Shown: positions 1-7,338 of the stretch, piece by piece
Layout of the letters: the number at the start of each line of letters is the position of its first letter
How positions within the stretch are numbered: position 1 is the first letter of the stretch
Assembly: GCA_040902585.1 (NCBI GenBank)
Contig: JBBDXA010000140.1
Location: forward strand, 1 to 25,814
Length of the DNA: 25,814 nucleotides
From: JBBDXA01 sp040902585
GTDB lineage: Bacteria; Planctomycetota; Phycisphaerae; Phycisphaerales; Phycisphaeraceae
Reading direction: 5' to 3'
Translations under genes and position numbers: made by a program
The notes under the pieces: model-generated
Databases searched by the model: none
What the model was told of the DNA's origin: nothing
The model's input: the letters and a program-made list of their open reading frames with translations, nothing else

Positions 1-3000
1 TGGGCATCTTCATCGTCACGTCGAGCGTGCCATCAGGGCCGACGGCCGGCGCGGTCTGCCAGACGATCGCCGCCTCGCGCTGCTTCATGGGCACGGGGCT
101 GCGGCGAAGCTCCATCTCTTCATCATCGCCCGCGCCGATGCGGCTCATGTCGGCCGCCCTCTGATGATCGGGCAGAAGATCGGAAAACACATCGGCTGCG
201 GTCACGGCTGCGGCGCGCGGAGCAAAGAAAAAATCCCGCAGCTGCGGCGTGCGGTAGCCCGTCGTCAGCAGGATGCCGTCATCGACCGCCCACAGATGCA
301 CCACCGGCGGATGATCCGGATCCAGCGGCGTCTCGGTCTGCACCTTCACCGTGATCGACTCATTCGGCTCGGCTTGCTGCGGCGCGGTCAGTTCCAGCAC
401 CGGCGATGCGTTGTCATGATCCGTCGCGAGACGAACCTTGCCCATCGCGCGGTGCGGCAGCCATTTGTTCTTCGTCGGATCGATCGCACGAATGACGGAG
501 GCAGTGATGAACGCGCCGCCGCGGAAGGAGCGGTCGACGCTCAGCTCAAGCGTCGCCGAGTTTTCCTGCATGGCGATGACGTGCTGCTCGATGACGCGGT
601 TGGTTTCAACGGTGACGTGCAGGGTGCCCTTGAACGGGCTGCGCACGATGAGCTGCGCGGTTTCGCCGGGCGCGTAGGCCTTCTTGTCAAGGATGAGTTC
701 AAGCTTCTGCGGACTGGTGACGGGCGGGCCGGTGAAAAGGTCCGCCTGCTCGGCTGCGAAGAATCGCACTTCGCTGCGAACGCCGGTGTCCACTTCCGTC
801 AGCGTCAGGCGATGATTGCCCGGCTCAGGGCAGCGCACCGTGAAGCTCCGCGATTCATCCGGCTCAAAGGTTTCATCCTCGATCGAAACGCTGCGCTCGC
901 TCGACCTCCACACGGCGTGGCCATCCACATCCTGCAAGGTCCAGTCGTGCTCGAGGCGATCGAGCTGGAACCGCACCTTGCTCGGCTTGATCGCTGCATC
1001 GCTGCCGTTGACAAGCTGCCAGTCGATAGCGATGGGCGTCTGCGTGCGCATGACGCTGTTTCCTGATGCACCCGCCAGACGAAGGCCCAGGTGCCTGTCG
1101 ATGGTGTCCACCGTGAACGAAACATTCTTCGAAACGCTGCGGCCGCCCAGTTCGGTGACCGTCGTTGTCGCGGCTGCACTCCACAGGCGCTTAGGCAGGT
1201 CATCGGGCAGGGCGATGGTGATCGTCGCTTTCCCTTCGCCATCAAGCTCGGCATCGATGGTTTCGATCTCGACCTTCCGCCCGGGTTCCTGCGTGTTGAA
1301 TGAATAATCAGGCAACACTTTCGATGCGAACGCGGTGGACTTGAGCGTCGGGCTGACCACCAGCGGAAGCTGCGATGCGGGTTGCCCGAAGAGATAGCGA
1401 GCGTTCACATCAACCTTCGGCACCTCACCCGGCCCGAAGCGAACCTGCATCGCCTGCGCCTTCACCTCAATCCGTATCGGCACGAAGGCTTCGATGAGGG
1501 CGTCGGCCTGGCCTAACACTTGATTAGACCCCGGCAGCGTGACAGTGAAGGTGTATCGCCCGGTCTGCCCATCAGCCATGCTGGGGAAATCGACGTGAAA
1601 AACGCCTTGGCCAAAGGCAGTTTTCGCAGCGGCGAGTTCGGCAACCTGTTTTCCGTCAGGCCGCTTCACGCGCACGACCAGCGGCAGCGGCGGCGGCGTC
1701 TGACCCTCGGCATCGCGCACGATGCCGGTCAGGTGAACCACATCGCCCGGGCGGTACACGCCGCGCTCGGGGTAGAGCATCACATCGTAAGTCTTCGGAT
1801 AGGCCTTGCCGGACTGATCCACTTCATCGATAATCCACGTCCGCCTTCCCGGTTGAACGTAAGAGAGATCATCGCCAAGCTGCGCGGTTACGACAAAGAT
1901 CGCGCCATCGGGATGATCCGCCGGTATGCGCAGGGCCGCGATGCCGCTGGCATCCGTCTCCGCCTCCGCCAGTGTCTGGTTGTTGTAGGTGATCGCGCGG
2001 ACGGTCACGCCTTGGGCAGGCTTCGCGGTGCGCAGCGAGGTGACCAGTGCGTGGTAGCCGGCCTTGTCCTGCCGGGTGGTGATGGCCAGATCGGTGATGC
2101 AGATGATCGCGCCGGACCGCAGCCAGTAGGGCCGCTCCGCGCGGGCTTCGAGTTTGTAGGTGCCCGGCGAGGCAGCGGACTTATCCAGAATCTGCCGCAG
2201 ATCGACAGTGACTTCCTTCAGTTCGTTCTTCTTCGCATTGAGCTTGATCTCGCGCTGCACGAGCTGGCGCGAGGTGGCGTCTTCATCGTCGCCGCGCAGA
2301 TAAGGCACGAGGTTGTTGGCGTGCAGCTTCCAGGCGCTGAGCGTGAAGGCCTCGACGTTGACGGCCTTCATATCGAGCAGCAGGTTGCCGTGGGGTGAGA
2401 GGATGCCGCGGTTGTCGGGAATGATGAGTGAAGGATCGCGGTCAGGGATGGTGAAGGATGTGGACTGGGCGCTGCCCAGCGTTTCCTTTTTCGATGAGAG
2501 CAGGTTGGCGCTGACACTGACGGTGTAGCGCTGGCCGATTTCGAACTCACCCTGAAGAATGAGATATCGCCCTTCCTTGGAAGGGAAGGCTTTCAGGTTG
2601 GCAACGCGCGGTTCGAGGATGATGGCATCGTTCGAAATACTCTGCGACTCGTCGAGGGGCTGCGTGAACTGAAGGTTCACGTTGGAGCCGGCCTTGCTCG
2701 CGCGCGGCTCATCCGCCTGCGCGCCGGTGAGCTTGAAGACCGGCGCGATGGAAAGGGTGGTGCTGATTTCCTTTTCCAAAGGCAGCGTGCCGCCGTCGCC
2801 GGTGAGCTGCGGAGCGAAGATGATGCGGATGTGGTCTTCGCCCGGCCTTGCGAAGCGCAGGGTCAGTTCGCTCGCCGCCTCCTGCGTCAGGCATTGCACC
2901 GGGGCATTGGCGCGGGCCTTGTCACCGCGGATGGTCAGGTGGCGCAGCAGGTCACCCGGGCGCACGGGCTGGTTGAATTTCAGGGCGACGGTGACATCGC

Positions 3001-3454
3001 TGCGATCCGAAGCGATCACGCGGGCGCTGTGAAAGCGCAGCGGCTGCGTGGTGAAGGTGTACTCGCTCTGGCCGATGATGCGCCGACCCAGGCGCGTGTC
3101 GGAGTCGGCCGCGGGCCTGATGACATATCGCCGCCCCGGCGGCAGCTTCTCATCCAATAGATAGACAAGCTGATCCGGTTCCTCCCATCGCCAGTGTCCG
3201 GGTGGAGCAGGTTCGATCATGAACGGCGAATGCTCGATGCGAGCGCCGCATTCTTCGACGCGGGCGATCGGTTCATCGAAGCGCAGCGTGAAGCGGTCCG
3301 CTTCGCCGACGTCGCCGGAAGGTGAAACGGAAAGCAAGCGCAGACCGGGGATCGGCCGCGAGTGAATTTCGTTTCGAATGATGAGAAGGCCCGCGACGTT
3401 GATCGCGACGATCAGCGATGCGAGCAGCCAGAACCGCGCAGAGATTTTGAACAT
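1..3454 (-). CDS. Alpha-2-macroglobulin family protein (partial, C-terminus outside window)
   Basis: The minus frame from the ATG at 3454 stays open to base 1 and gives about 1,151 residues; the stop lies beyond the window. The protein begins with a short basic segment and one hydrophobic helix (about residues 8-26) and has no lipobox cysteine, so it is probably an uncleaved membrane-anchored periplasmic protein. Many bacterial homologues are lipoproteins instead. A run of beta-rich macroglobulin-like domains follows. The family hallmark YPERGVYRPGDVVHLTG lies near residues 560-575, and extended MG domains continue to the edge. The bait region and the thioester motif (CxEQ), if present, would lie past the edge, so protease-trapping ability cannot be judged. 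Bacterial A2M is known to act as a periplasmic protease trap. A GGAG Shine-Dalgarno stands 7 nt before the ATG. The gene is divergent from the permease at 3701. The family call is firm; the mechanism is inferred. Confidence 0.92.
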   Translation of the reverse strand, partial: MFKISARFWLLASLIVAINVAGLLIIRNEIHSRPIPGLRLLSVSPSGDVGEADRFTLRFDEPIARVEECGARIEHSPFMIEPAPPGHWRWEEPDQLVYLLDEKLPPGRRYVIRPAADSDTRLGRRIIGQSEYTFTTQPLRFHSARVIASDRSDVTVALKFNQPVRPGDLLRHLTIRGDKARANAPVQCLTQEAASELTLRFARPGEDHIRIIFAPQLTGDGGTLPLEKEISTTLSIAPVFKLTGAQADEPRASKAGSNVNLQFTQPLDESQSISNDAIILEPRVANLKAFPSKEGRYLILQGEFEIGQRYTVSVSANLLSSKKETLGSAQSTSFTIPDRDPSLIIPDNRGILSPHGNLLLDMKAVNVEAFTLSAWKLHANNLVPYLRGDDEDATSRQLVQREIKLNAKKNELKEVTVDLRQILDKSAASPGTYKLEARAERPYWLRSGAIICITDLAITTRQDKAGYHALVTSLRTAKPAQGVTVRAITYNNQTLAEAETDASGIAALRIPADHPDGAIFVVTAQLGDDLSYVQPGRRTWIIDEVDQSGKAYPKTYDVMLYPERGVYRPGDVVHLTGIVRDAEGQTPPPLPLVVRVKRPDGKQVAELAAAKTAFGQGVFHVDFPSMADGQTGRYTFTVTLPGSNQVLGQADALIEAFVPIRIEVKAQAMQVRFGPGEVPKVDVNARYLFGQPASQLPLVVSPTLKSTAFASKVLPDYSFNTQEPGRKVEIETIDAELDGEGKATITIALPDDLPKRLWSAAATTTVTELGGRSVSKNVSFTVDTIDRHLGLRLAGASGNSVMRTQTPIAIDWQLVNGSDAAIKPSKVRFQLDRLEHDWTLQDVDGHAVWRSSERSVSIEDETFEPDESRSFTVRCPEPGNHRLTLTEVDTGVRSEVRFFAAEQADLFTGPPVTSPQKLELILDKKAYAPGETAQLIVRSPFKGTLHVTVETNRVIEQHVIAMQENSATLELSVDRSFRGGAFITASVIRAIDPTKNKWLPHRAMGKVRLATDHDNASPVLELTAPQQAEPNESITVKVQTETPLDPDHPPVVHLWAVDDGILLTTGYRTPQLRDFFFAPRAAAVTAADVFSDLLPDHQRAADMSRIGAGDDEEMELRRSPVPMKQREAAIVWQTAPAVGPDGTLDVTMKMP

Positions 3455-3700
3455 TGGTCCACTCCATTGAACCCCGAGGCCATCCATGGCAAGACGGGTT
3501 GGTTGCGTGGCGTGATTCTATCCGGTGTTGCTGTCGGCGCGAAGGGTTGTTGATCAAATGTGTGAAACTTTTCCCTGAAAAACAGGGTCGCGCAGGTATT
3601 GCGCGGTGCAGGTGACGAAATCTAACCTTCTGGTTACGATGCTTGGCCGATTGCGGCAAAGGCCGGGGCGAAGTCATCACCACTGTCGAGGGAATCCGCC
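3455..3700. promoter_or_regulatory. Divergent intergenic region between A2M and MFS permease
   Basis: These 246 bases separate two divergent genes, so both promoters should lie here. I could not pick out a convincing -35/-10 pair. A short perfect hairpin (CCCTG, AAAAA loop, CAGGG) sits at 3573-3587. No credible open frame was found. Confidence 0.5.
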
Positions 3701-5728
3701 ATGAGTGAAAAGAACGATCAGATCAGTCCGGTCACTCTCAGCGACGCGCCGCCGATGGGCGTGAAGCTGGGGTCGCAGCTTTCGATCATGATGTTTCTCC
3801 AGTACGCGATCTGGGGCGCGTGGCTGCCGATACTCTGGCCGTTTCTCTTTGAGCATCGAGGGTTCGCACCGGGCGCGATCGGCACCATGTTCGCCGTCGG
3901 CGCGCTGGGCGCTCTGCTCGCGCCGTTCGTCGCGGGGCAGATTGCCGACCGATACTTCAACACCGAAAAATTCCTCGGCATCAGCCACATCATCGGCGGC
4001 ATCCTGGTCTTCCAACTGGCGAATATCGAAACCTTCACCGGCTTCCTAGTCTTTTCGCTCGTCTATTCGATTGTCTATTCGCCGACCCTGCCGCTGACCA
4101 ACTCGCTGGCGTTCCATCATCTGCCTGACCGCGACCGCGACTTCGGTCGCGTCCGACTGTGGGGTACGATCGGCTGGATCGTCGTGGGCATCGGCGTGGG
4201 GCAATGGCTGCTGTACGCGCACACGGTCGATGAGAAGGGTGCCAACGAACAACTGGTCAAGGCTCACATCATCGATGCCGATGGACGCAAGCTGTTCAAC
4301 AGCCAGTTGCAGGTCACGGTCACGACAAAGGTGAAGGGTGAGGATGTCGATCAGCATTTCAAAGGAACTGTTTATGACCAGACGGATGCCGTCCTCGTAC
4401 TGAATACGGCCACAAAGAAGGACGAGACCCAGCTTCGAGCCTTGTTGAAGTCACAGATCACGGCCAGCAACAACGTGATGGACGCCCTCGTCCGCCCCGA
4501 GCACAAAGCCCAGGTGTTGCAGGCGATCGCCGACCTCGATGCGGGCAAGGACGCCAAGGCGATTGAAGAAGCCTTGATGAAACACTCGGAGTTGAGTGTG
4601 GTTCGTGTGAAGGGCGATGAATCAGCTGTGGGCGCGGATGTTGTTGTGCAGTTGAAGAGTGGAAAGGAAGTGACGGGCAAACTTCTCGCCCGCACCGACA
4701 AGGTGGTTGTGATTGAAGTGCCTGAGGCGAAGGAGCTGACCGTCATCCTCGCCGGCGATGTCGCTGCCCATCGCAAGGCGGAGGGCGAGTCGATCATCGG
4801 TAAAGTCGCTCAGCCCAAAGCTGATCCGGTGGTGGTCGTGCCTGCGGATGGTGCGAGCAAGTCTGTCGCCCGCAAGGACCTGATCGCGGTGGAGCACTAC
4901 GGCGTCTTCACGCTCGCCGCCGCCAAGGGGAAGATCAGCGCCAACCAGGCCGCCGGCCGCGCCGATGCGTTCAAGCTCAGTGGTGTGCTGGGCATCATCA
5001 TGGGCATCTTCTGCTTTGCCCTGCCGCGCACGCCGCCCAGCCCGGGCAAGCAGACCAGCGCCACGGCCGAGGCATGGGGCGAGATCAAAAAGCAGCCGCT
5101 GCTCACGCTGTTCCTCCTCGCGGTGCCGATCTCCTGCATCCACCAGTTCTATTTTGTGCATACTTCCAGCTTCCTCAGCGTGTACCAGGCCAAGGCTGAA
5201 GGGTTCGTCAACACGGTCAACAGCATCTTCGGCGTCGGCGGCGGCGGGCTGATGACGGTCGGGCAGATGTCCGAGCTGTTCGTTCTCGCCGCGATTCCGC
5301 TCGTCGCTAAACGCTGGTCGCGCAAGCGGCTCTTAACGCTGGGCATTATCGCGTACGCCCTGCGTATGTTCCTGTTCGCTTATGTGGAAGTCCTGCCGCT
5401 TCCGCCGATCCTCACGCTCATCCTCGGCGTCGCGCTGCACGGCTTCTGCTTCGGCTGCTTCATCTTCGTCGCCTTCATGGTGGTCGATGAAGAGACCACC
5501 GGCGACGTCCGCGCCAGTGCCCAGTCGCTGTTCAACTTGGTGATCGTCGGCATCGGCATCATCGTCGGCAGCAAGATTGCCGACATGGCCGCCACCGCGT
5601 CGCTCGTCGACGGGAAGATCAACTACAGCCAGCTTTTCAGCTATCCGATGTGGGGCGCACTCGTGTGTCTCATCATCCTGCTCGCATTCTACCCCGGCGG
5701 CAAGCGCAAGCCGGCCCATCCGGACTGA
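3701..5728 (+). CDS. MFS permease, nucleoside:H+ symporter type, with large inserted domain
   Basis: This 675-residue protein has the N-terminal signature of the NupG/Nuc_H_symport branch of the major facilitator superfamily (FLQYAIWGAWLP at about 32-43, then a GALLAPFVAGQIADRYF-like TM2 and loop). TM helices fall at about 28-50, 57-80, 90-107, 113-133 and 153-173, and resume at 426-442, 467-489 and on to 664. NupG-type proteins are about 420 residues. The excess is a hydrophilic insertion at about 175-424 between TM5 and TM6, which standard MFS topology places outside the inner membrane. It contains Sm-like beta stretches (KSGKEVTGKLLARTDKVVVI near 319-338) and an Ala/Lys/Glu-rich helical part. 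GAGGGA precedes the ATG by about 7 nt, and a strong terminator follows. The substrate may be a nucleoside, but this is by family only. Confidence 0.85.
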   Translation: MSEKNDQISPVTLSDAPPMGVKLGSQLSIMMFLQYAIWGAWLPILWPFLFEHRGFAPGAIGTMFAVGALGALLAPFVAGQIADRYFNTEKFLGISHIIGGILVFQLANIETFTGFLVFSLVYSIVYSPTLPLTNSLAFHHLPDRDRDFGRVRLWGTIGWIVVGIGVGQWLLYAHTVDEKGANEQLVKAHIIDADGRKLFNSQLQVTVTTKVKGEDVDQHFKGTVYDQTDAVLVLNTATKKDETQLRALLKSQITASNNVMDALVRPEHKAQVLQAIADLDAGKDAKAIEEALMKHSELSVVRVKGDESAVGADVVVQLKSGKEVTGKLLARTDKVVVIEVPEAKELTVILAGDVAAHRKAEGESIIGKVAQPKADPVVVVPADGASKSVARKDLIAVEHYGVFTLAAAKGKISANQAAGRADAFKLSGVLGIIMGIFCFALPRTPPSPGKQTSATAEAWGEIKKQPLLTLFLLAVPISCIHQFYFVHTSSFLSVYQAKAEGFVNTVNSIFGVGGGGLMTVGQMSELFVLAAIPLVAKRWSRKRLLTLGIIAYALRMFLFAYVEVLPLPPILTLILGVALHGFCFGCFIFVAFMVVDEETTGDVRASAQSLFNLVIVGIGIIVGSKIADMAATASLVDGKINYSQLFSYPMWGALVCLIILLAFYPGGKRKPAHPD

Positions 5729-5760
5729 CGTTGTTCGCTTGTAATTCAGTTGAACTCAGA

Positions 5761-5789
5761 GCCCACGGTCAGGAGACCGTGGGCTTTTT
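5761..5789 (+). terminator. Rho-independent terminator of the MFS gene
   Basis: A perfect 10-bp stem (GCCCACGGTC / GACCGTGGGC) with an AGGA tetraloop is followed by TTTTT. It starts 32 nt after the permease stop. The reverse strand has no U-run after the stem, so it mainly serves the plus strand. Confidence 0.93.
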
Positions 5790-5803
5790 ACTTCGTAGCA
5801 TCC

Positions 5804-7042
5804 TCACTCCTTCGGATTCATCACCCGCCCCATGAACAGCACCGCGCCCGTCGCGTTGTCACGAATGACGAACAGGAACGGATGATCCGCCTTGAACACC
5901 GTCGGCTCACTGGCCGGCGCGCTGAGCACACCGACGGAGATGCCCGTCGCCGCCGCCGCTTCGGTGCCGCTCTCATTCACATCCACATAGGCCTTGTGTA
6001 TGGCGCTTTGAATGAACAGGTCGGTTCTGCCGTTAATGCCGCTGAAATCCGCGCCCTGCGTGAAGGCCGTGGGCATGCCGAGCTTGGCGAGAGACTGATT
6101 CAGGCTGAACGTCGATTCCGTTTTGAACTTCGGAATGAAGGCGCGCACGGTCTGCGCGCGGGCCTTGTCGAGTTCGTCGAGCCATTGAGAAAGCGTGTCG
6201 CCCGTAAGCTTCTTCTCCAGTTCCGCCAGCCCGTCGTTCTCTTTCGGAAGCAGGATCACCATCGACAACGCGCCGCCTTTGTACGGCAGACTCAGAGCAT
6301 CGAAAGCATCCGTGGCCATATGCCTGAACCGGCTCTCCTGGTACATCAGGGGTGCTTTGATCGCTTTTCCCTCGCCGAGGTGGAAGTCCTGATCACGCGT
6401 TGAATTCTTGTTGAAAGGGGATGCCCAGTCGCCTTTGAAATAGATCGCGTTGACGAGCACGAGGCGCGTGTTGGCGTCGATCGAGTCGGGCGGCATCAGG
6501 TCGGTGATCTTCTTGTTCGTCTGCTGCTCGACCCAGTTGTTGATTCTTTGCCGGCTCTGGTCGGTGGCACCGGCGAAGTCCACATCAAAAAGATTGGCAC
6601 TGAAGTGATTCTGAAGCGTGGTGATGTAGGCCTTCTGGAAGCCGTAGCCGCGCTGGCCGTAGAAGGCGTTGGCGACGCTCAGTTGGAAGTTGCCGGTCTT
6701 CGCAGCAGCGTTCAGGTAACCCGTCAGGCCGGAGTAGCCTTCGAGAATCTGACGCGCATCGCCTTTGAGCTGAAGCACCGTCTGCATTTCCGCGGCTGTC
6801 TTTCCGTTGGCACCGGCATGAGTCATCGCGACCGCCGTGGAAATGCTGTAGGGCGAGAAGAAAACATTCTTTCCCTTCTTCTCATCCGTCAGCAGGTTGT
6901 ACAGATTCGCGGCGAAGGTGTTGTTCGACGCGGCAATTTCCTTCGCGGCTTTGGAAGGCGGCTCCGGCTTCTGGACGGCTGCACCGGCGAGGGATGCGGA
7001 TAGGGTGAGCGCGGCAAACAACGCAAGAACAGGACGAAGCAT
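5804..7042 (-). CDS. Secreted serpin (serine protease inhibitor)
   Basis: The protein is 412 residues from the ATG at 7042, the normal serpin size. I chose this start because CAGGAG stands 7 nt upstream and a classical signal peptide follows (MLRPVLALFAALTLSASLAGA, cleavage near residue 22); an upstream non-ATG extension is unlikely. The serpin core is recognisable: NVFFSPYSISTAVAMTHAGA near the N-terminus, LVLVNAIYFKGDW in the middle, and DHPFLFVIRDNATGAVLFMG at the C-terminus. The reactive-centre loop begins near residue 357 with the hinge GTEAAAATG, whose run of small residues is typical of inhibitory serpins. Alignment to antitrypsin puts the P1-P1' pair at about Leu373-Ser374, but the loop is about four residues longer than antitrypsin's, so P1 is provisional. 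Expected substrates are chymotrypsin- or elastase-like proteases in the periplasm or outside. It is probably the last gene of the minus-strand run from 11642. Confidence 0.95.
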   Translation of the reverse strand: MLRPVLALFAALTLSASLAGAAVQKPEPPSKAAKEIAASNNTFAANLYNLLTDEKKGKNVFFSPYSISTAVAMTHAGANGKTAAEMQTVLQLKGDARQILEGYSGLTGYLNAAAKTGNFQLSVANAFYGQRGYGFQKAYITTLQNHFSANLFDVDFAGATDQSRQRINNWVEQQTNKKITDLMPPDSIDANTRLVLVNAIYFKGDWASPFNKNSTRDQDFHLGEGKAIKAPLMYQESRFRHMATDAFDALSLPYKGGALSMVILLPKENDGLAELEKKLTGDTLSQWLDELDKARAQTVRAFIPKFKTESTFSLNQSLAKLGMPTAFTQGADFSGINGRTDLFIQSAIHKAYVDVNESGTEAAAATGISVGVLSAPASEPTVFKADHPFLFVIRDNATGAVLFMGRVMNPKE

Positions 7043-7128
7043 GGCGTGACTCCTGATAAAGGATCGCGGGCAGGGGGAATGCAGCGAGGGCATTCTACCT
7101 TGTAGAGGCGGTCAGCCCGGCGAAAAGT

Positions 7129-7338
7129 TCACCGCTGATCTGAAGGGAGAGGTGAAGCGGGCGCAGGCGATGCCGTGCGCCGGCGTTCCGCCGTCTGCTG
7201 CATGACGTGACTGTCCATGACGCTGATCGAGTAGAGCGCGATGAGAAATAGGATCGCAAAAACGATCAGGCGATAACGCAGCGGGAGGAGCGGCTGCTCG
7301 GGCATATGGGCATTGTAGCCAACACACACGGACATCAT
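7129..7338 (-). CDS. Small single-pass membrane protein, unknown function
   Basis: A 69-codon frame starts at an ATG that overlaps the stop of the preceding glycosyltransferase (TAATG at 7340-7336), an arrangement typical of translational coupling. An alternative ATG at 7305 gives 58 residues starting MPEQPLLPLRYRL. Either version has one hydrophobic helix (LIVFAILFLIALYSISVM), preceded by basic residues and followed by a short polar tail rich in Arg, Pro, Ala and Ser. No family is recognised. Neither start has a clear Shine-Dalgarno, so coupling would be needed for the longer form. The serpin start lies 86 bases further on, on the same strand. It could be spurious, but the helix and the coupled start favour a real gene. 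Confidence 0.45.
   Translation of the reverse strand: MMSVCVGYNAHMPEQPLLPLRYRLIVFAILFLIALYSISVMDSHVMQQTAERRRTASPAPASPLPSDQR

Noticed and set aside
164..2398. Two long plus-strand frames (164-1066 and 1520-2398)
   Set aside because: Both are mirror frames of the continuous alpha-2-macroglobulin gene.
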